Below, in pieces: positions 27,301-35,922 of a stretch of 64,000 nt of DNA. The DNA comes from Niastella sp. GTDB taxonomy: Bacteria; Bacteroidota; Bacteroidia; Chitinophagales; Chitinophagaceae. Both the position numbers and the translations under genes were made by a program. Each line of letters starts with the position of its first letter. Position 1 is the first letter of the stretch. The notes beneath the pieces are model-generated. The model was not told where the DNA came from. It was given only the letters and a program-made list of their open reading frames with translations, and made no database searches. The DNA is taken from NCBI GenBank assembly GCA_017744515.1, contig JAGIBF010000045.1, forward strand, positions 1 to 64,000. The letters run 5' to 3'.

Positions 27301-28738
27301 TAGGCTTGAACATCTTGCCTTCAATGCCTTGCAGCGAAAGAATAGGCAGGTACACAATGAGGATAATGATTTGGCTGAACACGGCCGACTTGATCATGGC
27401 GCCGGTCGATTTTGTAACCTCCACATCCATTTGCTCCTGGCTGATGCGGGAAAGATGCCTGAAATGCTTGGAGTGCGAGAAGCGATGCAAAATGGCTTCC
27501 ACCACGATCACCGATCCATCTACGATCAATCCGAAATCGATAGCACCAAGTGACATGAGGTTGCCACCCACGCCAAACTTATTCATCAGGATAATGGCAA
27601 ACAACATCGACAGCGGAATAACAGAAGATACGATCAGCCCCGCGCGCAGATTACCCAGGAAGAACACCAATACGAGGATCACGATCAAAGCGCCTTCCAG
27701 CAAGTTAGTCTCCACGGTCTCGATGGCATTGTTCACCATCTTGGTTCTGTCGAGAAAAGGCTCGATCACCACACCCTCCGGCAACATCTGCTGGATTTCT
27801 TCCACCCGCTTTTTTACCCTTTTGATAACAGCCGAAGAGTTTTCTCCTTTCAGCATCATCAGCACTGCACCGGCTACTTCGCCTTTATCATTATAGGTCA
27901 TAGCGCCGTAGCGGATGGCGGCGCCATATTGCACAGTAGCCACATCGCGCATCAGCAGCGGCGTACCATTATTCAGCGTTTTTACTACGATCCGCTGAAT
28001 ATCCTCGATGGCAGCCGTAAGCCCTTCACTCCGGATGTACAATACGGTAGGCCCCTTTTCTATATAGGCCCCGCCGGTATTCTCGTTATTCTTCTCCAGC
28101 GCATCAAAAACATCGGCAATGGTGAGGCCATAAGCCTTTAGTTGTTCTTGTCGAACAGCGATCTCATATTGCTTTAACTGACCGCCAAAGCTGGATACTT
28201 CAGCTACGCCGGGCGTGCCCATCAGCTGTCGCCGTACGATCCAATCCTGGATGGTGCGCAGCTGCATCGCACTATATTTTCCTTCGTAACCACTTTGGGG
28301 CCTTACAACATATTGATAGATCTCGCCAAGGCCGGTAGATACAGGCGCCATCACGGGCGACCCGATACCGGCAGGTATTTCCTGTTGCACCTGTTGCAAC
28401 CGCTCACTGATCTGCTGACGCGCCCAGTATATATCCGTAGCATCGTCAAAAACAATGGTCACCAACGAAAGGCCAAAACGCGAAAAACTGCGCACCTGCT
28501 TCAGGCCGGGAATATTACTGCAGGCCTGCTCGATGGGAAAAGTAATGAGCCGTTCGATATCCGGGGCCCCTAATGAGGGAGATACAGTAAGCACCTGCAC
28601 CTGGTTATCGGTAATATCGGGTACGGCATCGATAGGAAGCCTCGTCACTTCATAGCTGCCCCAGGCGGTAAGCGCTATAATAAACAATCCAATAACCAGC
28701 TTATTCTTTACAGAAAAACTGATGATCTTATTCAGCAT
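24374..28738 (-). CDS. CusA/CzcA heavy-metal RND pump fused to a TolC-type outer-membrane channel
   Basis: A 1454-residue protein. Residues 1 to about 1040 are an HME-RND pump: N-terminal helix after MLNKIISFSVKN, the TM4 signature DFGLIVDGSVIVVE with the proton-relay Asp pair, and the usual two large periplasmic loops. A hydrophobic stretch ending in TAVQAQQ lies near residues 1045-1070 and looks like an exact signal peptide, followed by an outer-membrane efflux domain (ITLSAAIDSALKNNQRLQVA) with two coiled-coil repeats to the end. The start is ATG 28738; an upstream in-frame start adds 17 unlikely residues. CusA-OMF fusions are known in Bacteroidota. The same operon carries the adaptor after 11 bases. 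Confidence 0.93.
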   Translation of the reverse strand: MLNKIISFSVKNKLVIGLFIIALTAWGSYEVTRLPIDAVPDITDNQVQVLTVSPSLGAPDIERLITFPIEQACSNIPGLKQVRSFSRFGLSLVTIVFDDATDIYWARQQISERLQQVQQEIPAGIGSPVMAPVSTGLGEIYQYVVRPQSGYEGKYSAMQLRTIQDWIVRRQLMGTPGVAEVSSFGGQLKQYEIAVRQEQLKAYGLTIADVFDALEKNNENTGGAYIEKGPTVLYIRSEGLTAAIEDIQRIVVKTLNNGTPLLMRDVATVQYGAAIRYGAMTYNDKGEVAGAVLMMLKGENSSAVIKRVKKRVEEIQQMLPEGVVIEPFLDRTKMVNNAIETVETNLLEGALIVILVLVFFLGNLRAGLIVSSVIPLSMLFAIILMNKFGVGGNLMSLGAIDFGLIVDGSVIVVEAILHRFSHSKHFRHLSRISQEQMDVEVTKSTGAMIKSAVFSQIIILIVYLPILSLQGIEGKMFKPMAITIAFAILGAFLLSVTYVPMMAALCLSKKLNHKRTITDRLMSWLERRYQPMLGRLLRYPKSIIAVTLTLFIGAVMILSRMGGEFIPQLEEGDFAVETRLLTGSNLNNTIHSTQQASKILLKEFPEVEKVVTKIGSSEIPTDPMPFEAGDMIVVLKPKKAWTSAKTFPELSAKMTSALEAVPGITVSFQFPVQMRFNELMTGARQDIVCKIFGENLDTLAAYAHRLNGIIQSVQGAINIYEETVTGMPQVVIKYNRDGMAKYGLNVSDINRVVNTAFAGQTAGQVYEGEKRFDMVVRLAGDARKNMTDIQNLLVPTKQGTQIPLSMVATIEETEGVNQVQRENTRRRIIVGFNVNGRDVQSIVQELQQKVQVQLNLPKEYTISYGGSFENMNAAKERLSIVVPVALLLIFLLLYFAFSSIKQGLLIYTAIPLSAIGGIVALWMRDMPFSISAGVGFIALFGVAVLNGILLVSEFNRLKHEGWHDVRRIVIHATKSKLRAVLMTALVPSLGFIPMAISTGAGGEVQKPLATVVIGGLMISTLLTLFLLPVLYIVFEKGFRYFKVRRPVAVTVVVLLLSATAVQAQQPITLSAAIDSALKNNQRLQVAGTEIAYYRALQKSSFDLEKTALDVEYGRFNSLANDNRFSFSQSIQFPSVYKHQRSINKTHVLISETNRQQQVVILKATVKQVFYEMLVLQEKRRLLQEADSMYSNLLQKSQQRFQAGDIDVLEKTTIENQRKQIGSQLRLLATDHQVLQTQLRLLINSAYKPEPIADTALYALAIIPDTSLVSSTPTVQLHEQQAALAAEQHKLEKSKLLPSFSAGYNNSSIIGWQTSKQRDEMYFGGSKRFSSVNVAVGIPLFSGAQRSRIKAADIQVSQRMQETAAARQQLNASLEAATQVYLQRSQLVVDYQQTLLPNANTIIHTATQRLQAGETGYLDWVILVNQALQIRSEYFNAVQERNDAAFEIEKLTASN

Positions 28739-28884
28739 AATAGGTTGGGTCTGATTGAAAAATGAGTATAGGCAGCTAAGCACTGCCACAGCCTGTTGAA
28801 GGAATGTTGAATGGATAAATTGCTTTACTACGTAGCATGTCTGGCAAATGCCATCAAAGCAAACGAATAATCAATAATGAATAA

Positions 28885-29319
28885 TTAAAAAGCCATAAAG
28901 ACAATGCTTTCCTGACAATCCTTCAAATCCAAAAAATCGTGGTTCAGACGGGGAGGTCTAAACAAAGAGCCCGGAGCAGGCTGGGGAAAAACATCATTAT
29001 TGAAGACCGGCTGCGCAACTATATGGGTAAATTCAGGATGTTGAGCGATGGCCGGTTTAATAGCAGGAATAAGTGGGTGATCGATAGACTGGAGGTTGAC
29101 CCTTTTGTAAGGCAGTTGCATGTCCCGGTCATCATCATTGTCGTTCATATCATTGCCTCCGTAGTGCATAGCAAGAAACCGAACAAACCCCACACGTTCA
29201 TCGAGTCGGTGATGCTCCATGAAGTGCGCCACCAGTGCCGGAACCTTCAAAAACTGGTTCAGCGAGGTGTCATTCAATAATAAAATGAAAAACAATATGT
29301 AAAGGCACCCTTTTTTCAC
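28885..29319 (-). CDS. Small exported protein of metal-efflux loci (Bacteroidota family)
   Basis: A 144-residue protein read from GTG 29319 (KKGCLYILFFILLL), a signal peptide or N-terminal anchor. The mature part is rich in His and Asp: VAHFMEHHRLDERVGFVRFL, then MHYGGNDMNDNDDDRDMQLP. It resembles a family I know from the start of RND metal-efflux operons in Bacteroidota (motif FMEH...FLxMHY...DRDMQLPF). The His/Asp clusters suggest metal binding in the periplasm, but that is inference. It lies 146 bases upstream of the cusA-type gene on the same strand, so it is probably the first gene of the operon. Confidence 0.75.
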   Translation of the reverse strand: MKKGCLYILFFILLLNDTSLNQFLKVPALVAHFMEHHRLDERVGFVRFLAMHYGGNDMNDNDDDRDMQLPYKRVNLQSIDHPLIPAIKPAIAQHPEFTHIVAQPVFNNDVFPQPAPGSLFRPPRLNHDFLDLKDCQESIVFMAF

Positions 29320-29324
29320 CAGGG

Positions 29325-29332
29325 CAAATATA
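29325..29332 (-). promoter_or_regulatory. -7 box (TATATTTG) close to the start of the small exported protein
   Basis: An exact TAnnTTTG match on the minus strand, ending only 5 bases before GTG 29319. A transcript from it would have almost no leader. No -33 box is clear. Confidence 0.35.
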
Positions 29333-29335
29333 ATC

Positions 29336-29371
29336 AAAAAGGGCGCTTGTTGTGATCAGGCGCCCTCTTTT
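29336..29371. terminator. Intrinsic terminator after the esterase gene (both directions possible)
   Basis: AGGGCGC and GCGCCCT form a GC-rich stem about 13 bases apart, with TTTTT on the minus side and CTCTTTT on the plus side. It lies just downstream of the esterase stop at 29380. Confidence 0.75.
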
Positions 29372-29379
29372 GTGCCGTG

Positions 29380-30222
29380 TTACCGTTTGTGGCTGAGCAT
29401 CCATTCATAGATGTTCACGCCGCCTTCCTTATAGGCTGGGTCTGAAACCTTAGTCCAGCAATCATGTTGCATTACAGCGTCAGAGGTAGGGAAAATAGTT
29501 TGCTTGGCCGGTATAGCCGGTTTGTAACTATTGATAGCGTTTATAAATGCCTTGGTCTCCTGAGATAAGATCATTTGATCCTGCTCATTGTGAAAGCTCC
29601 ATACCGGCAGATTTTTATCGGCAATACCTTTTACTGCTGCAGGCAGATTGTAATTAAAAGCCCCTGCCATGGTTACAATAGCAGCAGGTTCTGTAGGATA
29701 ATTAGCCGCGAATTCAGCAGCTTGCCGTCCGCCCAGACTAAAGCCAGTGAGGTAAAAATAGGATCTGTTGACACGATACTTGGAATAAGCATAATCTACA
29801 AAAGCCCGCAGGTCGCTGATTACAGGGCCGCTTTTAAACTGAGGGATCAGCACAACGAAAGAAAAGTGTTGACCATTAACCGTAAAGTCCGGTGGAAGCC
29901 TTTGTTGCTTTAGTAAAAGTCCGATGCCTTCATTCAACACCCTCGGCAGCTCATCTTTGCTGCCATTACCAAACTGCCCCGCTCCGGGAAGAAAGATCAG
30001 TACAGGATATTTGTGTTGATTTTCATTATATGATGCCGGAAGCGCTTCATAATAACCGCCAATAGTGCTGCTGATGTTTTGAGTAACAGGCGTTAGTACA
30101 GCAGGTTGAGTTTCAACATCGGTGGGAAGATCGTCGGCATCATTACCATCATCCTTTTTACAGGATGCTACAAATAAGGACAGGCTTAACCAGGTAGCCA
30201 GCAGGTAGTGGATTTTCATCAT
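29380..30222 (-). CDS. Alpha/beta-hydrolase lipoprotein (feruloyl-esterase/PHB-depolymerase-like)
   Basis: A 280-residue lipoprotein with lipobox LFVASC (Cys21). It has the alpha/beta-hydrolase fold: YPVLIFLPGAGQFGNG forms the oxyanion strand, the nucleophile Ser162 lies in TGFSLGGRQA (GxSxG), and Asp (NEQDQM) and His (MQHDCW) complete the triad in order. The lipid anchor puts it on the periplasmic or outer face, where it probably cleaves an ester, for example on plant polymers or polyesters. The exact substrate is not visible. The second Met is a possible start (three bases later). The gene is followed by a strong terminator and stands alone. Confidence 0.85.
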   Translation of the reverse strand: MMKIHYLLATWLSLSLFVASCKKDDGNDADDLPTDVETQPAVLTPVTQNISSTIGGYYEALPASYNENQHKYPVLIFLPGAGQFGNGSKDELPRVLNEGIGLLLKQQRLPPDFTVNGQHFSFVVLIPQFKSGPVISDLRAFVDYAYSKYRVNRSYFYLTGFSLGGRQAAEFAANYPTEPAAIVTMAGAFNYNLPAAVKGIADKNLPVWSFHNEQDQMILSQETKAFINAINSYKPAIPAKQTIFPTSDAVMQHDCWTKVSDPAYKEGGVNIYEWMLSHKR

Positions 30223-30455
30223 ATGTGGGAGGTTGAGTTTTCTGTAGAGTACTTATTGATATACGAAAACTATGCCCGGCAGGTTGAGGAATTCCTGACA
30301 CATTAACCAGCACATAACACATGGTCCTTTAGAATTCAAACCAACTTTTGTGGCAATTCATGACGCCAATACCACAATTAACGCAACCCTGCATTGGCTC
30401 ACGGAGCTGATAATGGGAAATTTGCATTGTCATTGAACATTTAAAAAAGTAGCAA

Positions 30456-31145
30456 ATGGAAACAAAAAGGTATAACATCTTTAACCTCATTCACAAAGCC
30501 CTCCGATCCATGATGTTCGAAGCGGCTACAGCAATTCAGCAAACCGATTTTACCAATCGCGAAGAAGCCATCGTTACTATACACAAACTTGAAAAAGTAT
30601 TGGATGCATTCGATGATCATGCAGACCACGAAGACAAGTACATCATGCCGGCCGTAGAACGATATGCTAAGCAGCTCGTTGATGAATTGGAAAGCCAGCA
30701 TGTGGTAGACCATGAACTCACCCACAGCCTGCGCGATGCCATCAGCCGGTGGAAAGCAACAGAAGAAGAAACGCTTATGGTGGAGATGGGACTGAAGATA
30801 TTGTATGATTTCAATGAGTTTATCGCATTCAACCTCAGTCACATGAACAAGGAGGAAGTAGAATTGAATGCAGTACTCTGGCAGTATTACAGCGATCCGG
30901 AAATCATGCACATATCACATACACTGGTAAGTTCTATCGAACCTGCCATACTATTCGAAACAAGCCGCTGGATGATGGCTTCCATCAACAGCCAGGAAGC
31001 AATAGCATGGCTCACAGGCATCAGGCACAATGCACCACAGGAAGTATACTCATTATATATGAAGCTGGCCCAGGAAGAACTATCCGAAAGCAGATGGCAG
31101 ATAGTAAAAACAGCCCTGGCAAAAGGCGTGATGCAGGTGGCCTGA
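30456..31145 (+). CDS. Hemerythrin-like (HHE) protein
   Basis: A 229-residue cytoplasmic protein with the four-helix HHE pattern. Likely iron ligands are H13, H55/H58-E59 in DHADHEDKY, H82-H86 in QHVVDHELTH and the NLSHMNKEE helix near residues 130-140. These proteins bind a di-iron centre and take part in oxygen, nitric oxide or iron handling. The C-terminal about 80 residues are helical and extend beyond a minimal HHE domain. There is no signal peptide. It stands alone, followed by a REP-like hairpin 19 bases after its stop. Confidence 0.85.
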   Translation: METKRYNIFNLIHKALRSMMFEAATAIQQTDFTNREEAIVTIHKLEKVLDAFDDHADHEDKYIMPAVERYAKQLVDELESQHVVDHELTHSLRDAISRWKATEEETLMVEMGLKILYDFNEFIAFNLSHMNKEEVELNAVLWQYYSDPEIMHISHTLVSSIEPAILFETSRWMMASINSQEAIAWLTGIRHNAPQEVYSLYMKLAQEELSESRWQIVKTALAKGVMQVA

Positions 31146-31163
31146 AAAATTGAATTTGCAGCT

Positions 31164-31216
31164 AAGGTGGGTCGCTCTGCTGCATGGCTCTTGCAGCACA
31201 GCGGAGCGCCTCACCT
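31164..31216 (+). repeat. REP-like hairpin, extended-stem variant
   Basis: Arms beginning AAGGTGGGTCGCTCTGCTG and ending GCGCCTCACCTT form a stem of about 19 pairs with wobbles and one mismatch. It starts 19 bases after the hemerythrin stop. Confidence 0.65.
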
Positions 31217-31310
31217 TGATCTATTACAAAAAGTCTTGTAAAATCGCTTTTAAATAACAGTATTAAGTTGCCATCCTGAGCCTGCTTGAGTTATTAATAA
31301 ACTGCCTTTC

Positions 31311-31344
31311 TTCCGGACTTTCCGACTTCCTGACTTTCGGACTC
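31311..31344. repeat. Short irregular GACTTTC-type repeat
   Basis: Near-repeats of GACTTTC/GACTTCC follow each other just before the 3' end of the mtfA-type gene. They look like simple-sequence expansion. Confidence 0.4.
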
Positions 31345-31346
31345 TT

Positions 31347-32114
31347 TTAAGCAGGTGGTAAGAAAATGCGCTTTAATAAGTCATAAAGTTCAGGATGTTT
31401 CTTTTCCATCTCGGCTGGCTTCTCAAAGAAATATTCAGACACAACAGCCAGAAACTCCGCTTCATTTGTAGTGCCATAATAATTAATATCAGAACGCCCT
31501 TCGCGTATCAATTGCATTTCTTCATGAATGCGCTTAAGCCAGGGCCTGGCATATTGGTGAGGTATCAGCGCTTCAGGTAGCCCATCAGTAGAGCCGTCAG
31601 CTTTATCTACAAGGTGCACAAATTCATGAATAGCAGTATTGTGTTTATCCGGTGTATTCCGGAAACCATCCCGTACATTCTGTTGCGAAAGGATCATCAC
31701 ATTTTGCATAGGACCGGTACCTACCATGCCCAGGATATTGCGGTCACTGGTATCCTGCTTAAACTCATCATCGAAAGAACCGGGATACAATAATACCTCA
31801 TGAATATTCCTGTATTCCCAGTCCGGGAACGAAAAGATGGGGATAATGGCGCCGGCAGCTACAAGCGCCCGGTCGATATCTTCTACAGTGGTGTTCACAC
31901 CTGTGATGTGTACCTTTTCAAGAAAACCAATTACCCGTTTCTCAAATTGTGCTTTTTGTTCCACATTCAGCGCCCGGTAAAAAGCCACATGCTCTTGCAA
32001 TAAGGGCTGTATCGTATCAGATGCCAGCGTCGGTAATGCCTTCTTTTTCCTGAAAGCAAGTGACAACAACACAGCCATAATAGCGATCCCCGCAATACCA
32101 ATAATTGTTTCCAT
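31347..32114 (-). CDS. mtfA: M90-family zinc peptidase, MtfA-like
   Basis: A 255-residue protein anchored by an N-terminal helix (IIGIAGIAIMAVLLSLAF). The zinc motif is HEFVH (H163, E164, H167) followed by VDKADGSTDGLP, and a further Glu lies in NEAEFLAVVSEYFF. This is the MtfA layout (SwissProt family M90). In Escherichia coli MtfA binds the regulator Mlc; whether a similar target exists here is unknown. It lies 11 bases downstream of the SNF2 helicase gene, on the same strand, so the two are probably co-transcribed. Confidence 0.88.
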   Translation of the reverse strand: METIIGIAGIAIMAVLLSLAFRKKKALPTLASDTIQPLLQEHVAFYRALNVEQKAQFEKRVIGFLEKVHITGVNTTVEDIDRALVAAGAIIPIFSFPDWEYRNIHEVLLYPGSFDDEFKQDTSDRNILGMVGTGPMQNVMILSQQNVRDGFRNTPDKHNTAIHEFVHLVDKADGSTDGLPEALIPHQYARPWLKRIHEEMQLIREGRSDINYYGTTNEAEFLAVVSEYFFEKPAEMEKKHPELYDLLKRIFLPPA

Positions 32115-32125
32115 GCAGTAAACAT

Positions 32126-35100
32126 TTACATCAATAATTCCAGCAACTCTTCTTTCGACAATGTATTCAACAACGAGCTGCCACCCTTTACCAGGTCATC
32201 AGCCAGTGACTTTTTGGTAGCCTGCATCTTTTGTATTTTTTCCTCCACAGTGCCCGGGCAGATAAGCCGGATGGCAATCACCTTCTTGTCCTGCCCGATA
32301 CGATGCGCACGATCAATAGCCTGGTTCTCCACGGCAGGGTTCCACCAGGGATCAACGAGATATACATAATCCGCTTCCGTGAGGTTGAGGCCTGTGCCAC
32401 CGGCTTTCAGGCTGATGAGGAAAACCCGCTTTTCAGGATTGCTTTGAAAAGAGTTCACAACGGCGCCCCTGTTGCGCGTGCTGCCTGTAAGCTTTTCGAA
32501 ACCTATATCACGGCTCACAAGCTCTTTTTCGATCAGTTCCAGCATCGATACAAACTGGGAGAATACGAGTATCTTATGATGAGGAGATTTTGTTTCGATC
32601 TGTTCTATCAACGTATTGATCTTGGCAGACGAGTGACCAGTAAGATCAGCCTCGGCCAGTAATGCAGGCGAATCACATATTTGCCGCAACTTGGTAAGCC
32701 CCTTCAATACATTCATAGGACTCTTCTTCAGCTCTTCATTCGTAGCGGCAGAAATATACTCCCTGAACTCTTTTTCATACACATCATACAACTTGCGTTG
32801 CTCTTCGTCCATTTCACAGAGCAACACCATTTCTGTTTTCTCTGGCAACTCAGGAGCCACTTCCTGTTTCGTTCTGCGTAGTATAAAAGGCTTGACCTTC
32901 TGGTGCAGTTCCTCCGCTCGCTTGATGCTCTTGAAGGTGTCGATGGGAACAGAGTAAACATCCCTGAAGTATTGCTTATTGCCCAATAACCCCGGACAGG
33001 CAAACGACAGCTGACTGAACAGATCAAAAGTGTTATTTTCTATCGGTGTACCCGTAATAGCGATTTTATTACGCGATTGCAGCAACCGGGCAGCCTTGTA
33101 CCGTTGCGTTTCAGGGTTCTTGATATTCTGCGATTCATCGAGGAACACATAGTTGAATACATAATCCTTCAGGAACTGTATATCCGATAGCAGCGTTCCA
33201 TACGACGTTAATATGATCTCATATCCGTCAAAAGCCGCTGTATTTTTTATCCTGCCGGTACCATGCACAGTATATACCTTGATAGAAGGCGCAAAGCGCG
33301 CCACTTCCTCCTGCCAGTTGAAGATAAGGGTGGAAGGAACGACGAGCAGGTTGGTATTCACCTTCACTTTGCCCCTTTGCGAAAGTATGAAAGCAATGAT
33401 CTGGATGGATTTACCAAGACCCATATCATCAGCCAGGCAACCACCAAAGTTGAGCTCATCCAAAAAGTTCAGCCAGTTCAATCCGGCCTGCTGATAAGGA
33501 CGAAGTGTTCCCTCTAAAGCAGCAGGTACGGCCACTTCCTGCACGGCATGCAGGTCTTGCAGTTTGTTACGGTACAATTGCACTTCTTCTACAACAGCTG
33601 CATCCACCACAGCATCCTCATACAACTGCTCTACAGTCGAAAAATTGATCTTGTCGATGCGGATAGTAGCTTCATCGATGATCTCTGCATTGTTGAAGAA
33701 ATGCGTAAACTTCTCGAGCCATTCGGCCGGAAGAATACCCTTGGTGCCATCATCCAGTTGAATGTACTTGTTATGATTACGCAGCGATTTGTATAGCTGT
33801 TGCAACGTAGCCCTTTGTTTCCCAAATTTTACTTCCACTTTGGCATTGAACCAATTGATACCGGTCAATACCTTAATGTCAATCTTAGCCTTATGCGGGT
33901 TCAGTTTATTACCCTCCAGCTCATTGAAGCCTAAAACAGTAATACCTTCCTTACGCCATTCCTCAAATACATGCAGGAACCAGTCTTCCGATAAAAAACG
34001 GTCACGGTGCAGGTACCAGTAATGCAGATCATTTTCCAGTTGCTCATCGAAATGCGGGTGATGGTTCAGGATCATCGACGTAAAAGCCGCTTCAGCTATA
34101 TCATCACGCTTTACCATAAACTCCTTACCATCTTTATCCACGCCATACACCAGTTTCTTGGTGCGGATAGGGATCTCAACATCACCATACCGCATCACCG
34201 GGATGATCATTACATAATTCTTCAGGTCAGATAAATAAATGATGCGTTGCGGCGCATGATCAAAACCCTGCTGCTCCAGTTGAGCACGCGTACCAGGCTT
34301 AATATACTCATACCCTATATTGATCTTTTCCTCCAGCTTGTCCAGCAGTTGCGATTTGAATTCTCCATACTTACTGCTATGGATCAGGAAATGATTCTTT
34401 TTCTTCAGCAGTTCGATAATGCCTAAAGCTTGTAGCTGATCCACAAGGTACAGGTTATCATCAACTTGCACGAAATACGTGAACCGCAGGTTCAGATCAC
34501 TCAGTGCATATTCCTTATCATCGAGTATCAGGCGGCCGCCTACAGAATAAAAATCACCTTCCTGTGCCACCGACAATATAATGCGGCCCGGAAGGGGAGA
34601 AGCCTGCACAGGAACCACAGAAGTGGCAGTTACATTATCAGATACTTCAGGAGTATGACAATAAAAACGATAGTGCAACGGATTCCTGATGATTGCTTTT
34701 AGCGCAGTGAGGTCCGATTGCGACCGTTTAGCGGCAGGATGAGTTTGGAACTTATGAACAGCAGTATAAAACTTCAAACATTCCGGATCATCGGAACTCC
34801 ACGCAAGTTCCAGTGGTGGCACCGGCGTCATGGGATTTTTGATCTTGCCCTCTTTGGATACAGCAGCACTATACAATTCTATGAGCAGGTGCTTATGATA
34901 CTTGTGTTGCTTGAATACCACGCATACAGCCTTGCCAGTGGCTTCAGGATCGTCTTTAGGAAGCGTGTCAGGCGCAGGATACAATACCTGCTGCATGGCT
35001 TTGAGCGTATCTTGGTTCACGGCCAACAACGCGGATTGTTGCGGAGCAATAGATAACCTGCCATTTTCAAATTGAAGTGTAAAGAACTGGTCCAGATCTG

Positions 35101-35503
35101 TGAAGGCTGACAACCCATAGTCAACGGCAAACTTCTTCAGCTTCTCATGCCGCTGCTTCGCAAAGAAGAACACTCTAAACTCTTCTTTACGCACAATAGC
35201 CGTCAATACCTGCGCCTCATGCTGACATAGTTGCTGCGATTGATGGTCACAGGTGCAGGAAACCAACAGTTGCTGCTCTTGCAGCAAAACCGTCACTGGC
35301 GGAAAAAGAGGATTATCATACCGGCTGATAAAAATGCCATGACCAACTTCGAGACTATGAGGAATAATATGCTGATATTCCCGCGCTTCCACATAACCGG
35401 CACTATGTTGCGCAATGAGCGTTTCAGTAAGCTCTCCAATCGGAAATCTTTTAAAATGTGTCCCCCCCGAAGAATGTGTTTCCATGCCGGCATGCTGCCC
35501 CAT
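32126..35503 (-). CDS. SNF2-family helicase with SWIM zinc finger
   Basis: A 1125-residue cytoplasmic protein. An N-terminal SWIM-type zinc finger lies near residues 85-105 (SCTCDHQSQQLCQHEAQVL, CxC-x8-CxH). The helicase core starts near residue 690 with DDMGLGKSIQI (Walker A), followed by DESQN (motif II), GTPIENNTFDLFSQL (motif III), and the C-terminal GGTGLNLTEADYVYLVDPWW with RAHRIGQ (motifs V-VI). Such SWIM-SNF2 proteins are common in Bacteroidota and are thought to act on DNA or transcription complexes. A start at the next Met (35485) is possible. The mtfA-type gene follows after 11 bases. Confidence 0.9.
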   Translation of the reverse strand: MGQHAGMETHSSGGTHFKRFPIGELTETLIAQHSAGYVEAREYQHIIPHSLEVGHGIFISRYDNPLFPPVTVLLQEQQLLVSCTCDHQSQQLCQHEAQVLTAIVRKEEFRVFFFAKQRHEKLKKFAVDYGLSAFTDLDQFFTLQFENGRLSIAPQQSALLAVNQDTLKAMQQVLYPAPDTLPKDDPEATGKAVCVVFKQHKYHKHLLIELYSAAVSKEGKIKNPMTPVPPLELAWSSDDPECLKFYTAVHKFQTHPAAKRSQSDLTALKAIIRNPLHYRFYCHTPEVSDNVTATSVVPVQASPLPGRIILSVAQEGDFYSVGGRLILDDKEYALSDLNLRFTYFVQVDDNLYLVDQLQALGIIELLKKKNHFLIHSSKYGEFKSQLLDKLEEKINIGYEYIKPGTRAQLEQQGFDHAPQRIIYLSDLKNYVMIIPVMRYGDVEIPIRTKKLVYGVDKDGKEFMVKRDDIAEAAFTSMILNHHPHFDEQLENDLHYWYLHRDRFLSEDWFLHVFEEWRKEGITVLGFNELEGNKLNPHKAKIDIKVLTGINWFNAKVEVKFGKQRATLQQLYKSLRNHNKYIQLDDGTKGILPAEWLEKFTHFFNNAEIIDEATIRIDKINFSTVEQLYEDAVVDAAVVEEVQLYRNKLQDLHAVQEVAVPAALEGTLRPYQQAGLNWLNFLDELNFGGCLADDMGLGKSIQIIAFILSQRGKVKVNTNLLVVPSTLIFNWQEEVARFAPSIKVYTVHGTGRIKNTAAFDGYEIILTSYGTLLSDIQFLKDYVFNYVFLDESQNIKNPETQRYKAARLLQSRNKIAITGTPIENNTFDLFSQLSFACPGLLGNKQYFRDVYSVPIDTFKSIKRAEELHQKVKPFILRRTKQEVAPELPEKTEMVLLCEMDEEQRKLYDVYEKEFREYISAATNEELKKSPMNVLKGLTKLRQICDSPALLAEADLTGHSSAKINTLIEQIETKSPHHKILVFSQFVSMLELIEKELVSRDIGFEKLTGSTRNRGAVVNSFQSNPEKRVFLISLKAGGTGLNLTEADYVYLVDPWWNPAVENQAIDRAHRIGQDKKVIAIRLICPGTVEEKIQKMQATKKSLADDLVKGGSSLLNTLSKEELLELLM

Positions 35504-35922
35504 AAGCCAGCAAATATCGGGTATTTCAATCAGGTCATATCATCCTGCTCGGTTTTAAGCGAGATCGATCAACCGCATTTTGGGACGCCTGTCTTTTATG
35601 CTACTTTGTGATCTGCGTTATTTTAATAGGGATAAACAGCCATTTAACTGCCGGGATAAAGGCAGGATAGAGTATAGCAAGAGTATAGCAAAGGTATAGC
35701 AAAGGCATAGATAGAGTATTGAAATAGCGTAGTTGCCTAAAACGTGCAGTTTTCACTAAAAACAGCAGGGCTGCTGGTGTCCCTGCTTCAATGTAAATAT
35801 AGTTCTTTGAAATAAAACATTTTCTATTCCAGGCAATTTCCTCCGGGAAGAAATCACCTGGAATAGGTTGCCATTTACCTTATCAACTTTTCAACTTGTT
35901 AACCTATCAACCAACTCATCAA
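35504..35922. other. 419-base intergenic region with an 11-bp tandem repeat
   Basis: It separates the SNF2 gene from the downstream end of the large glutaminase-domain gene. No gene is visible. It contains about five 11-bp units of the AGAGTATAGCA/AAGGTATAGCA type (35669-35723) and a TCAAC-rich simple repeat (35883-35922) that runs up to the stop of the next gene. Confidence 0.6.
35669..35723. repeat. Tandem 11-bp repeat, AGAGTATAGCA type
   Basis: Two identical units are followed by AAGGTATAGCA, AAGGCATAGAT and AGAGTATTGAA. The 11-bp period is close to one turn of DNA. Confidence 0.7.

Noticed and set aside
28885..29337. Longer start (29337) of the small exported protein
   Set aside because: The GTG at 29319 directly precedes a canonical signal peptide; the upstream part overlaps the -7 box and terminator.
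35669..35723. CRISPR array
   Set aside because: Units of 11 bases are contiguous, without spacers, and there are no cas genes.
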